64,000 bases of DNA from Dongia deserti (GCF_003574735.1 NZ_QORW01000013.1:86139-150138); one strand, 5' to 3'. Numbered from the stretch's first letter, positions 38,906 to 50,541 are shown. Notes: generated from the letters alone by a model not told the origin. A program made the numbers and translations.

Positions 38906-39715
38906 TCATGATGGCCTGACACCGCGAACGGCAAATGCACGCGCCGTGAGGGCAATGCTGCCGTCAGGCGCTGCTGGCAGCTCGGCACTTAGCTTTTCCC
39001 TGAGGGCCTCGCGCTTGGTCTCCGGGAGCGATACGCAGTAGCCCGGCGCCGGTCCCTGGCCGCCGAGGAATGGCGACCAGTAGTCGTCGAAATCGTGGAA
39101 AACGGTCGGCACATCAATTGCGCGGTCTCGGACGTCACGGAGGCCGGCCTCAGTGAACAATGCGCGCAGCGGCTCGGGCTTGCAAATCGGAAACCGGCGC
39201 CCCTCGTCCAGCTCCCGCGCGACCGGATCGATCGCTGCGGCGGCCTCCCAGAAGCGGCGCATGAGCTGCATTTCCCCGGCATAATCCCAGACATAGACCG
39301 CTACGATTCCACCAGGGTGGACTGCGCGGCGCATCTCGGCGAGTGCGCGGGCCGGCTCGCGGACAAAATTGAGGACAAGGCCGGCGACGGCGAGACCACA
39401 CGTCCCGTCGTCGATGGGGAGAGCGCGGGCATCGCCAATCCGGAATGCAACCCGCGCGTCGCGGAGGCGGCTTCTGGCGAAATCGAGGTAGCCCTCCGAC
39501 GGGTCTATGCCGACGACCTGTTCCGGAGCGGCACGATCGAGGATCGCTTCCACGAGCGCGCCTGTGCCGCAGCCGACATCGAGCCAGTGCGCGCCTTTCG
39601 CTGCGTCGAGCCAGTCCACGAATTCGGCTGCGACCTTCCTGCTCCAACGGCCGACATATGGTTCATAAGCATCGCCGGCGCTCCATTTGTCCTTGGGCTG
39701 GGTCACGTCTCGCAT
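38906..39715 (-). CDS. class I SAM-dependent methyltransferase
   Basis: 269 residues. SAM site HWLDVGCGTGALVEAILDRA (motif I), VVGIDPSEGYLDFARSRL and RIGDARALPIDDGTCGLAVA follow the UbiE/Methyltransf_11 plan. Substrate unknown. The ATG at 39715 follows AGGAG; the frame to 39853 is in the divergent promoter region. It is divergent from an HxlR-type regulator. Confidence 0.87.
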   Translation of the reverse strand: MRDVTQPKDKWSAGDAYEPYVGRWSRKVAAEFVDWLDAAKGAHWLDVGCGTGALVEAILDRAAPEQVVGIDPSEGYLDFARSRLRDARVAFRIGDARALPIDDGTCGLAVAGLVLNFVREPARALAEMRRAVHPGGIVAVYVWDYAGEMQLMRRFWEAAAAIDPVARELDEGRRFPICKPEPLRALFTEAGLRDVRDRAIDVPTVFHDFDDYWSPFLGGQGPAPGYCVSLPETKREALREKLSAELPAAPDGSIALTARAFAVRGVRPS

Positions 39716-39851
39716 CTTCTCCTCCGTCGAATGGTGCCTTCCTCTTTCAGGCTCATGTCGAGGAGGATGCACCAGGAAGATGATCTCTCCAGTCCAGAAA
39801 TTGAATCGGCCGGCGGCCGGAATTCCGCTATGATGGGATATGGAGGCCGGC

Positions 39852-40712
39852 ATGGATCATGGTCAGCTCTGTCCCCTGGCCAAGGCCACGGAGGTTCTTG
39901 GCGAGCGCTGGACGTTTCTGGTGATCCGGGAGCTGCTCTCCGGCCCAGCCCGCTTCAACCAGATCCGTCGCGGCGTGCCGTTGATGTCCCCATCGCTCCT
40001 GTCGCAGCGGCTTCAGCGGCTGGACCGCGAGGGTCTGGTCAGGCGAGAGCCCTCTGACTCCGGTCACCTCTACCATCTAACCGAGGCCGGGCAGGAGCTC
40101 GCACCGATTGTGCAGCGATTGAGCCGGTGGGGTGAGCGGTGGGTGCTGGGCCACATTGACTCGCGTAAGCCGCAGGTCACCGCGCTCATGTGGGCAATCC
40201 GGCGGCGTGTCGACCCGTCAGTGTTCGGAAGGGCACGGGTCACCGTTCAGTTCGAGTTCACCGATCAGCCCCAAGCGAAGCGCAGCTGGTGGCTCGTCAA
40301 CGAAGGCGCGAATGTCGACCTTTGTCCGAAGGACCCTGGTTTCGTGGTCGACGTTTACGCGATCACCGATGTGCAGACATTGGCGCAGATTTGGGTTGGC
40401 AAGCAGCAGCTTTCGGCCGCGATCAGTGCTGGCAGCCTGGAACTGACGGGACCCCTCAGCCTCCGCCAAGCATTTTGCTCGTGGCTGCTTCTCAGCCCGT
40501 TCGCGCAACGAGAAGCGGCGCAGCTGGAGCCTCAGTTGGAAGGCAACAGTCCTAGCGCGGTATCGAACCCCCGGACGCGCCGAAAGTCTGGCTTGCGTCG
40601 TCACCCGACTTCGCCGGCTCCACCCTCGCAGGCCGGCAATCTACCGCGACCAAGTCGTCCTCATTCTCGGAGCGAACAGCGTGGTTCCACCCGCGGCCGA
40701 AATTCAAGCTGA
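39852..40712 (+). CDS. HxlR-type winged-helix regulator with SCP2-like C-terminal region
   Basis: 286 residues. The N-terminal HxlR domain (about 1-95) has CPLAKATEVLGERWTFLVIR, ELLSGPARFNQIRRGVPLMS and SLLSQRLQRLDREGLVRREP. A middle region (about 110-225) resembles sterol-carrier-type domains found fused to HxlR. The last about 55 residues are Pro/Arg/Ser-rich and unlike the family, possibly read-through past a lost stop. The ATG at 39852 follows GGAGG. It probably responds to a small ligand and may control the divergent methyltransferase. Confidence 0.83.
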   Translation: MDHGQLCPLAKATEVLGERWTFLVIRELLSGPARFNQIRRGVPLMSPSLLSQRLQRLDREGLVRREPSDSGHLYHLTEAGQELAPIVQRLSRWGERWVLGHIDSRKPQVTALMWAIRRRVDPSVFGRARVTVQFEFTDQPQAKRSWWLVNEGANVDLCPKDPGFVVDVYAITDVQTLAQIWVGKQQLSAAISAGSLELTGPLSLRQAFCSWLLLSPFAQREAAQLEPQLEGNSPSAVSNPRTRRKSGLRRHPTSPAPPSQAGNLPRPSRPHSRSEQRGSTRGRNSS

Positions 40713-40831
40713 GACACGACTCCAGCGCGCACCCGCTTGACAGCACCGCCCTCGCCCTGCCACAAATGACCTGCGCCGATTTGAGCCTCAGCTTGCGGGC
40801 GCGTAAAAAATGCAGCTAAAGCGCGGGCTAG

Positions 40832-40862
40832 CCGCCCAGCTTGATCGCTGTGGCGGTTTTTC
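40832..40862 (+). terminator. intrinsic terminator
   Basis: Stem CCGCC-CAGC with GCTG-T-GGCGG (one bulged base), 6-base loop, then TTTTTCTGTTTT. It lies about 120 bases after the HxlR gene, in an otherwise featureless 280-base gap. Confidence 0.6.
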
Positions 40863-40994
40863 TGTTTTGGCGTCTTCGCAACGCGACGGCGTCCGCGGGA
40901 TTTGAGGGGCAGCTTGCACCGCGTCACCAATGCTAAAGCGCTGAAGGCGAAAGCCCTCTGCCCCGACAACCGGGCGACAAGGAGGGCCCGTCTC

Positions 40995-41459
40995 ATGACC
41001 GATACCACCGACACCCGCGTCGCAAATCAGCAGCAGCGTCTGACCGCCGATCCGGACCAAGGCAAGATCACATTGCTGGCTGGCAGCGGCGAAGCGCCCG
41101 CGGCCGACAATCCCGACCTGCTGCCCACCCTGCGCGTGCTGCAGGCGCTAGCGCAGTGTCACGAGCAGACCTATCGCCTCTATGCCGAGGCGCTGGGCAT
41201 TCCGCTGCAAGGCGTTCAGGTGAAACTGCAGGCGGCTTTGGATCTGCGTGGGCTCTATGCCGCGGCCGACCGGATCCGCGCCGGATTCAGCAATCTTCAG
41301 GCGACCGTCGAGATTTCCTCGCCGGCGGACATCTATGAGATCGAGCGGCTCAGGATTACTGTCGAGCGCCACGCACCGGTGCTGGACATCGTCCGGAACC
41401 CGACGCCGGTACGGATCGAGCTGGTCCTGACGCATGCAAACAGCGCGATCGCGGCGTGA
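40995..41459 (+). CDS. OsmC-family protein lacking the second redox cysteine
   Basis: 154 residues. The family core LRVLQALAQCHEQTYRLYAE carries the first cysteine (Cys55), and the DLRGLYAAADRIRAGFSNLQ segment is typical. In the C-terminal motif ERHAPVLDIVRNPTPVRIEL the usual Cys is Ala127, so classical two-cysteine peroxidase chemistry is unlikely. The ATG at 40995 has AAGGAGG upstream. Function unknown. Confidence 0.8.
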   Translation: MTDTTDTRVANQQQRLTADPDQGKITLLAGSGEAPAADNPDLLPTLRVLQALAQCHEQTYRLYAEALGIPLQGVQVKLQAALDLRGLYAAADRIRAGFSNLQATVEISSPADIYEIERLRITVERHAPVLDIVRNPTPVRIELVLTHANSAIAA

Positions 41460-41489
41460 CCTGGCGACCGACCAGACCTTTCGCTTTGG

Positions 41490-41506
41490 TGTAACGATTT
41501 GTTACA
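41490..41506. promoter_or_regulatory. TGTAAC-N5-GTTACA dyad upstream of hemB
   Basis: A perfect 6-bp dyad, 28 bases before the hemB start. The half-site pattern suits a dimeric repressor or activator. It does not match FNR (TTGAT-N4-ATCAA), and the TGT-to-ACA spacing is 11, one short of the 12 of PpsR/CrtJ sites. Confidence 0.45.
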
Positions 41507-41524
41507 GTGCCGCTCATTGAATAA

Positions 41525-43511
<1,987 letters not shown>

Positions 43512-43515
<4 letters not shown>

Positions 43516-44381
43516 TGCTGTTCGGCGAGCCAGCTTTCGATCTGGGCGATCTGATCCTCTGCCATCAAGGCCGGCGCGTGACCAATACCGGCGAACTCGA
43601 CGATCCGAGCACGCGGACCGCGCTGCGCCATCTCCTGCGCGGTTGCAGCCGGCAGCAGATCGGATTCGGCGCCCCGAAACACAAGCGTTGGGATCGCGAT
43701 TCGTTCCCAGAACGCCCACAGGTCGACGTTGGCGACGCCTTTCTTCACGTTCTCCGCGATGGCCGGATCATACGCCGGCGCATATGTGCCGTCAGGCAGG
43801 CGTCGATGTCCATGGCGCACCAGATGCGCCCATTGCTCGTCCGTCAGCGGGCCGAACGGCGCGTGCACCTTACGCAGGTTGCGTTCAAGCGCCTCGAGCG
43901 ATGAGAAGCGATTCTCGAGCCCGACATAGTCGGCAATGCGCTGGAGCGCGGCCTTGGGAATGACTGGCCCGACATCGTTCATGAAGAGCGAGGCCAGCGG
44001 CGTGTTCGGCACAGCCGCCAGGAACATGCCGATCAGCCCGCCCATCGACGTGCCGATCCAATGCACGCGCTCCACATCCAGGCGCGCGATCAGGGCGTTC
44101 ATGTCCGCCTGGTACTGCGCATAGGTGTAATGCGCCGGGTCCTTCAGCCAGTCGCTGCCGCCGCGCCCCACAACATCGACCGCAATAACGCGATAGCGGG
44201 TGGCCAGCCGCTCCGCCAGACGATCGAAGTCATGCGCATTGCGCGTGAGGCCATGGACGCATAGCACCGTCGGCCGGCCGTCGTTCGCGCCCCACTCCTG
44301 ATAGCGGACGCCGTGGAAGCCGACGGGGCTGAGGCCGAGGAAGTGGTGTTCGGTGAAAGATACCATCTCAACACGTGCCAC
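43512..44381 (-). CDS. alpha/beta hydrolase
   Basis: 289 residues. LCVHGLTRNAHDFDRLAERL, the nucleophile elbow HWIGTSMGGLIGM, Asp in VFRGAESDLLP and the C-terminal FAGIGHAPALM supply the catalytic triad. Substrate unknown. I chose GTG 44381 because GGGAGGGGACA lies just upstream; other starts are at 44399 and 44366. Coupled to the YheT-type gene downstream. Confidence 0.86.
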
Positions 44382-44435
44382 TGTCCCCTCCCCCGACACT
44401 GGGGAGGGGGAATTCTTGCCTCGCCGCGTGTCCCA

Positions 44436-45587
44436 TCACTTCACATGCCCGATCGGGTGGTCGTGCACCGTGATCCAGGTCTCCGGATAGAAGCCGTTGA
44501 AGCGTGTGGCGTTGGCGTTCGAGTAGGCGCCGAGGCAGTCGATCTCGATCCAGTCGCCTTCCTCGATATCGGCCGGCAGCGGTGTCTTGTAAGGCAGGAT
44601 GTCGAGCGAATCGCAGGTCGGCCCGGAGAGCGCGAAGTCCATGTACTCGCGCGAATGCTCGCCCCTCAGGCGCCACATGCGCGCGGGCAGCTTGACCCCG
44701 CCCTGCACCGTCTCGCTCAGCGCGCCATAGATGCCATCATTGATGTAGAGCGTGTCATCCTTGCGAAGCTGCACCTGGGCCACGAGCGAGACGCCAGCCG
44801 CCACCAAAGCGCGTCCCGGCTCGCACATCAGGACGCAGTCGCGCCGCAGCTTGATGCGCTTCGCGCCCCCCTCGATGGCGTGCATGTATTCCTCGAGCGG
44901 CGGCATGTTGGTGCCGACATATTTCGCCGGGAACCCGCCGCCGACATCGAGGGCGTGTATCTCGACCTTCGCCTGCTCCACCACCTGGCCGGCGAGATCG
45001 ATGGCGTTGCCGTAGGCCTCGGGGCTCAGGCATTGCGAGCCGACGTGGAAGGCGATCCCGACCTGGCAGCCGCGTGACTTCGCCTCCCGCAACATCGCCG
45101 TGGCCTGGTCGACGTCGGCGCCGAACTTGGCGGCGAGGTGATAGAAGGTGCCTTCGACTGGGGGAGTCACGATGCGCACGAAAATCGTCAGCCCCTCGCC
45201 GCCGCCTGTCTGGTCGAGGATCTTCTCCAACTCCTTCGGGTGGTCGACTACGTAGGTATCGATGTTGTAGACCCGCGATGCCGTCCCGATCACGGCCCTG
45301 CCCTTCACCGGATGCATGAAGTAGCAGGCCGCATCGGGCAGGCTCTCACGCACCAGCGCGATCTCCGGCAGCGAGGCGGTGTCGAAATGGCGGATGCCGG
45401 CATCGTAGAGAGCGCGCAGCACCAGCGGATGCGGATTGCACTTGACGGCATAGAGCACCCGGCCGGGGAACAGCTCCAGAAACCGGCGCGCCGCCTCCGC
45501 GATCACATGGGGACGCAGGCAGAAGACCGGATAGCTCGGCGTGAGCGCCCTGAGCATGGCCGGAACGTCGGCGAACTCTCTGGACAT
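44436..45587 (-). CDS. type III PLP decarboxylase (ornithine/lysine decarboxylase)
   Basis: 383 residues of the alanine-racemase-fold (eukaryotic ODC-like) decarboxylases. PLP Lys49 in LYAVKCNPHP, HVGSQ, DVGGGFPAKY, EPGRALVA, and Cys325 in GPTCDSLDIL are all in place. It makes putrescine (ornithine) or cadaverine (lysine); the sequence does not settle which. The ATG at 45587 follows GGGAG. It is divergent from a CoA-transferase operon with 127 bases between. Confidence 0.93.
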   Translation of the reverse strand: MSREFADVPAMLRALTPSYPVFCLRPHVIAEAARRFLELFPGRVLYAVKCNPHPLVLRALYDAGIRHFDTASLPEIALVRESLPDAACYFMHPVKGRAVIGTASRVYNIDTYVVDHPKELEKILDQTGGGEGLTIFVRIVTPPVEGTFYHLAAKFGADVDQATAMLREAKSRGCQVGIAFHVGSQCLSPEAYGNAIDLAGQVVEQAKVEIHALDVGGGFPAKYVGTNMPPLEEYMHAIEGGAKRIKLRRDCVLMCEPGRALVAAGVSLVAQVQLRKDDTLYINDGIYGALSETVQGGVKLPARMWRLRGEHSREYMDFALSGPTCDSLDILPYKTPLPADIEEGDWIEIDCLGAYSNANATRFNGFYPETWITVHDHPIGHVK

Positions 45588-45714
45588 CTTGCTCCCTCTC
45601 CGGCCGCGTTCTTTGCGCGTTTTTAGCGGAACGGGCTTGCCTTGTCGATGCAAGCGGACTGGCTTCCGACCAGCGATTCCGATATGAACCGGCGAGGGAG
45701 GAATTCGTACACGC

Positions 45715-46869
45715 ATGAACATGGCGGGACCGCTGTCCGGCATCGTCGTCGTCGATTTGACCCGGGTTCTCGCCGGCCCCTTCTGCACGCTCCTGCTCGC
45801 CGATCTCGGCGCCCGCGTCATAAAAGTGGAACAGCCGGGAAAAGGCGATGACTCGCGCGCCTATGGTCCCTTCATCAATGGCAAGTCCGGCTATTTTGTG
45901 GCACAGAACCGTGGCAAGGAATCGATCGCCCTCGATCTCAAGTCGGCCGAGGACGTGGCCATCCTGCATCGCCTGCTCCGCAAGGCCGACGTGCTGGTGG
46001 AGAATTTTCGTCCCGGCACCATGGACCGCCTTGGCCTCGGCTGGCGTGCTCTGAGGGAGCACTATCCGCGCCTCATCTATGCCGCCACTTCCGGGTTCGG
46101 CCAGACTGGCCCCTACGCGCAGCGCCCAGCCTATGACATCATAGCGCAGGCAATGGGGGGCATCATGAGCCTGACTGGACATGACGGCGGCCCACCGACG
46201 CGCGTCGGCTCTTCGATCGGCCATCTCGGCGCCGGGCTCTTCACTGCCCTGGGCATCGTGGCGGCGCTACATGACCGGACGCGCACCGGCAAAAGCATGC
46301 TGATCGACGTGGCGATGCTCGACAGCCAGATCGGTTTGCTGGAGAACGCCATCATCCGCTATTGCGCGAGCGGCCAGTCACCGAAGCCGGTCGGCGCACG
46401 CCATTCCTCCATCGCGCCCTTCGAGCCCTATCGCGCCAGGAACGGTCATATCGTCATCGCCTGTGGCAATGACGACCTGTTTCGGCGCCTGGCAGCCTGC
46501 CTGCAGCGCCCGGACCTTGCGATCGATCCGCGCTTCTCGGACAATGCGAGGCGCAGCGATCATGTCCTCGCCCTCAAGGAGACAATCGAAGAGATCTTGC
46601 GGCCGCATGATGTTGAACACTGGCTCTCCGTGCTGAGCGACGCCGGCATCCCCTGCGCGCCAATCAACGACGTTGCGCATGTCTGCGCCGACCCGCAGGT
46701 GGCCGCCCGCAACATGATCGTGCCGCTGGAGGACGAGAGCCTGGCCGGCATCAGGATCGCCGGCCTGCCGATCAAGATGTCGGCCTACCCCGATCGCGAC
46801 CGGCGGAGCGCGGCGCCGGATCTGGATGCGGACCGTGCGCGCATTCTCGCGGATTTTCCGGACCGATGA
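45715..46869 (+). CDS. class III CoA-transferase (CaiB/BaiF family)
   Basis: 384 residues. VVVDLTRVLAGPFCTLLLAD and GARVIKVEQPGKGDDSRAYG open the protein; the catalytic Asp141 is in RPAYDIIAQAMGG. It moves CoA between organic acids, substrate unknown. The stop overlaps the acylase ATG as ATGA. It leads a three-gene coupled operon. Confidence 0.93.
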   Translation: MNMAGPLSGIVVVDLTRVLAGPFCTLLLADLGARVIKVEQPGKGDDSRAYGPFINGKSGYFVAQNRGKESIALDLKSAEDVAILHRLLRKADVLVENFRPGTMDRLGLGWRALREHYPRLIYAATSGFGQTGPYAQRPAYDIIAQAMGGIMSLTGHDGGPPTRVGSSIGHLGAGLFTALGIVAALHDRTRTGKSMLIDVAMLDSQIGLLENAIIRYCASGQSPKPVGARHSSIAPFEPYRARNGHIVIACGNDDLFRRLAACLQRPDLAIDPRFSDNARRSDHVLALKETIEEILRPHDVEHWLSVLSDAGIPCAPINDVAHVCADPQVAARNMIVPLEDESLAGIRIAGLPIKMSAYPDRDRRSAAPDLDADRARILADFPDR

Positions 46870-49217
46870 GGCCACAGCCGATCCCCCGTTCGAGAGTCAG
46901 GCATTGGGTGGGACGTGGGCTGCTGGCCATTGCCGTCTTGCTGGTCGCGGCGATCGGCTTCGGAGCGTGGACGGTGCTTGGTTCCTTGCCGAAGATTTCA
47001 GGCGAGGTCAGGATCGCCAATCCTTCCCTGTCGGCGCCCGTGACGGTCGGACGCGACGGCGCTGGCGTCGTCACGATCACCGCCCAGAGCGAGCACGACG
47101 CGCATTTCGCGCTCGGCTTCGTGCACGCCCAGGACCGGCTGTTTCAGATGGAGCTGATGCGCCGCCTGGTCACCGGCCGATTGTCGGAGCTGTTCGGTCT
47201 GCGCACGCTGAAGACCGACAAGCTGATGCGCCTACTGGGTTTGGCGAAACAGGCGGAGGCTCAGTATGAGGCCGCCTCGCCTGACCTGCGGGCGGCGCTC
47301 GATGCGTATGCGGCGGGCGTGAACGCCTATCTCGACTGGCATAGCTTTCCATTGCCGCCGGAGTTCCTGCTGCTGCAGTTCGAGCCGGAGCCCTGGCGGC
47401 CGGCCGACAGCCTGTTGTGGGGGCGCCTGATGGCCTGGCAGCTTTCCGGCAACGGCGGCCAGGAGATCGAGAACGAGCGCATCCGCCGCGTGGTGAACGC
47501 CGATCTGCTTCCGCTGCTTCTTCGCGAAGAGAGCAAGCAGGTCAGCTTGCCCGGCCTCGCGCCGACGCGCAGCGCTTCCAACAATTGGGTGATAGCGGGA
47601 GCGCGCACGGCGAGTGGATCTCCGATCCTGGCCAATGATCCGCACCTTTCGCTGACGGCGCCGGAAACCTGGTACATGGCCCGGCTATCCATGCCGGATG
47701 ACGTGCGCGTGGGCGCGACTGTCCCCGGCATTCCGTTCTTGGTGATCGGCAGCAACGGCCATGTGGCCTGGGGCTTCTCCACCACCCACAGCGATACGCA
47801 GGATCTGTTCGAGGAACACCTATCGCATGGTCTTCAGGACCATTACGACACGCCGAGCGGCCCTGTGCCATTCGAGGTGCGGCGCGAGGTCATCAAGGTC
47901 AAGGGCAACGCGGATGTCACCTTCAAAGCCCGCTGGACGCGCCACGGGCCGCTGATCAGCGACCTTGAGCCGGAGCGCTATCTGCATCGACGCTTCTCGC
48001 TCGCCTGGACCGGTTTCTTGCCGAGCGACCGCACGCCGGAGGCCTTCGTCAAGATGAACCACGCCAGGAATGCCGCCGAGTTCAAGGAGGCATTGCGCGA
48101 CTTCCATACGCCGCAGCAGAACGTGGTATTTGCCGACACCGCCGGCAACATTGGCTTCGTTGCCGCGGGCCGCGTGCCGGTGCGGCAGAACATCTCGAAT
48201 GAGTCGCTGTTTCCAGCACCGGGATGGATCGACGATTACGCCTGGACCGGTACCCTGTCCTTCGATGACCTGCCACAGATCGAAAATCCGCCGGACGGCA
48301 CGATCATCACCGCCAACAATGACATCCGGCCGCCGCGCTACTTCAAGTTCCTCGGGCTCAGTTTCGACCGGTCCTACCGGCGCGACCATATCAACTCTCT
48401 GCTCGAGCAGACGCCGAAGGCCACGCTCGAAGACATGCAGCGCATCCAGCTGGACGATTTCTCGGGGCCTCTGTTCAACTTCGTGAAGACGAACTTGCCC
48501 GACGTGAAGCCATCGGTCCCAATCGACATTGCCGCTGCCATGTCCGGGTGGAACGGCCACATGGTGGCCAACCGTCCCGAGCCCTTGATCGCGACCGCCT
48601 GGCTCTACGCCACCGCGCGGCGCATCCTTGCCGACGAGATGGGCGGCGAGACGTTCAAGAATTGGTGGTTCTGGCAGGTCGACATCCTGAAGGATGTCAT
48701 GAGCAAGGAGCGATGGTGCGACGATCGCGAGACCCCGACGCGGGAAAATTGCCGCGATATCCTACGTGCCGGGTTCGCCGAAGCCCTTGAAGCGCTGCGC
48801 GCACGCTATGGCGCGGATTGGCGGTCATGGTCCTGGGGAAGCGCCCACGAGGTCCAATTCCGCCATCCGGTCTTCGCATCGCTACCCTACATCGGCAGCT
48901 ATCTGGTGCCGAAGGTGGCGGCACCGGGTGATCAGTTCACGATCAATCGCGGTGGTGTCTCTGTCGGAGCCGACGGCGCGCGGTTCGCGGACGTCCACGG
49001 ACCGGGCATGCGCCTCGCAGTCGATCTGAGCCGCCCCGGCGCGCCGGTTTTCAATCTGGCAGGCGGACAATCCGGTCACCCGCTATCGTCCCACTACAGC
49101 GATCTGCTGCCGGAATGGGCGACAGGGATGTACCGAACCTTCCAGAATCCGGCCGAGGATGTCCTGATCCTGCGGCCGCATCAGAAAAAAGCGGGGACGG
49201 AGGAAGCCAAGCCATGA
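46866..49217 (+). CDS. penicillin acylase family Ntn-hydrolase
   Basis: 783-residue precursor. The N-terminal anchor/signal helix (LLAIAVLLVAAIGFGAWTVL) is followed by the alpha-chain part with ALGFVHAQDRLFQMELMRRL. The self-processing nucleophile Ser238 is in SNNWVIAGARTASG, with DPHLSLTAPETWY following. It hydrolyses amides; the family includes penicillin and acyl-homoserine-lactone acylases, so the substrate is open. Exported and auto-cleaved by family knowledge. Translationally coupled on both sides. Confidence 0.93.
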   Translation: MRPQPIPRSRVRHWVGRGLLAIAVLLVAAIGFGAWTVLGSLPKISGEVRIANPSLSAPVTVGRDGAGVVTITAQSEHDAHFALGFVHAQDRLFQMELMRRLVTGRLSELFGLRTLKTDKLMRLLGLAKQAEAQYEAASPDLRAALDAYAAGVNAYLDWHSFPLPPEFLLLQFEPEPWRPADSLLWGRLMAWQLSGNGGQEIENERIRRVVNADLLPLLLREESKQVSLPGLAPTRSASNNWVIAGARTASGSPILANDPHLSLTAPETWYMARLSMPDDVRVGATVPGIPFLVIGSNGHVAWGFSTTHSDTQDLFEEHLSHGLQDHYDTPSGPVPFEVRREVIKVKGNADVTFKARWTRHGPLISDLEPERYLHRRFSLAWTGFLPSDRTPEAFVKMNHARNAAEFKEALRDFHTPQQNVVFADTAGNIGFVAAGRVPVRQNISNESLFPAPGWIDDYAWTGTLSFDDLPQIENPPDGTIITANNDIRPPRYFKFLGLSFDRSYRRDHINSLLEQTPKATLEDMQRIQLDDFSGPLFNFVKTNLPDVKPSVPIDIAAAMSGWNGHMVANRPEPLIATAWLYATARRILADEMGGETFKNWWFWQVDILKDVMSKERWCDDRETPTRENCRDILRAGFAEALEALRARYGADWRSWSWGSAHEVQFRHPVFASLPYIGSYLVPKVAAPGDQFTINRGGVSVGADGARFADVHGPGMRLAVDLSRPGAPVFNLAGGQSGHPLSSHYSDLLPEWATGMYRTFQNPAEDVLILRPHQKKAGTEEAKP

Positions 49218-50452
49218 ACGGGATCGTCCGGCCCACGATCGACGACCTGCGCCGCGCAGCGGATGCGATCAAGGGCCACGTGGTGCGCACGCCCTTCGTG
49301 TCCGCGCCTCGCCTCGCCAAGCAGCTCGGGCTTGCCTCCCTGCGGCTCAAGCTCGAGAACCAGCAATTCACCGGATCCTTCAAGGACCGTGGCGCGTATT
49401 ACAAGCTGAAAAGCCTGTCAGCAGACGAGGCCAAGCGCGGTGTCATCGCGATGTCAGCGGGCAACCATGCCCAGGGCGTCGCGTATCATGCGCAGCGCCT
49501 CTCCATCCCGGCGACCATCATCATGCCCGAGCAGACGCCCTTCACCAAGATCGAGCGCACAGCGAGTTACGGCCCGCGTGTCATCCTGAAGGGCGACAGC
49601 ATCGACGCGGCGGCGATCTATGCGCGTGAGCTGGCCGCCAAGGAGAACCTCGTCTTCGTTCATCCCTACGACGATCCCTACATCGTCGCTGGCCAGGGCA
49701 CCATCGGCCTCGAGATATTGGAGGATGATCCCGATCTCGACTTCCTGGTGATTCCGATCGGCGGCGGCGGATTGATCGGTGGCATCTCGACCGCCATAAA
49801 GGCGCTGAAACCCGGCATCGAGATCTATGGCGTCGAAAGCGATCTCTATCCCTCCATGCATCACGCGATCAACGAGATTCCGCCGGCCAATGGCGGCCAG
49901 ACCTTGGCAGACGGCATTGCCGTCAAGTCGCCCGGCGCGCTGACGCGGGCGATCGTGGAGGAGAACGTCCGCGAGGTCCTGCTGGTGGACGAGATGGCGG
50001 TGGAACAGTCCGTCGGCATGCTGATCGAGACCCAGCGCATCGTCGCCGAGGGTGCCGGTGCTGCCGGCATCGCCGCCATCCTGTGTCATCCCCCCGCCTT
50101 CAAGAACTGCAAGGTCGGCGTAGTGATCGGCGGCGGCAACATCGATTCGCGACTGCTGTCGCAGATCCTGATGCGAACCCTGGTCATGGATGGCCGGATG
50201 GCGACACTGCGGATCGAGATCATCGACCAGCCCGGTGTCATGTCGACCATAACGAAAGTGATAGGCCAGACCGGCGGCAACATCATGGACATCACGCATC
50301 ACAGAATGTTCATCGATCTGCCGGTCAAGCGCGCGGAGGTCGACGTCCTGGTCGAGACCCGCAACGCTAACCATGTCGCCGAGATCATCGAAAAGCTTGA
50401 ACAGGCTGGATTTTCCACACGCAGATTGAGCAGCCGGTCGGGCGAAGGATGA
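49214..50452 (+). CDS. threonine ammonia-lyase (catabolic, with ACT domain)
   Basis: 412 residues. PLP Lys57 in TGSFKDRGAYY, the phosphate loop IPIGGGGLIGG, and a C-terminal ACT domain from about residue 330 (ATLRIEIIDQPGVMSTITKV). It deaminates threonine or serine to 2-oxobutyrate or pyruvate. The single ACT and length resemble TdcB-type rather than two-ACT IlvA. The ATG at 49214 overlaps the acylase stop, with GGAGG upstream. Confidence 0.93.
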   Translation: MNGIVRPTIDDLRRAADAIKGHVVRTPFVSAPRLAKQLGLASLRLKLENQQFTGSFKDRGAYYKLKSLSADEAKRGVIAMSAGNHAQGVAYHAQRLSIPATIIMPEQTPFTKIERTASYGPRVILKGDSIDAAAIYARELAAKENLVFVHPYDDPYIVAGQGTIGLEILEDDPDLDFLVIPIGGGGLIGGISTAIKALKPGIEIYGVESDLYPSMHHAINEIPPANGGQTLADGIAVKSPGALTRAIVEENVREVLLVDEMAVEQSVGMLIETQRIVAEGAGAAGIAAILCHPPAFKNCKVGVVIGGGNIDSRLLSQILMRTLVMDGRMATLRIEIIDQPGVMSTITKVIGQTGGNIMDITHHRMFIDLPVKRAEVDVLVETRNANHVAEIIEKLEQAGFSTRRLSSRSGEG

Positions 50453-50541
50453 ACGGTCGCAGTTCTGACCTAACCAAGTCTTAACTAAGTTCCGGGCATC
50501 TTGCCGAGCAGGTAAATGCTTGTTTCGGTTGGTCGTTCAGC

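Noticed and set aside
41490..41506. FNR or PpsR site before hemB
   Set aside because: The half-sites do not match FNR, and the TGT-to-ACA spacing is 11, not 12.
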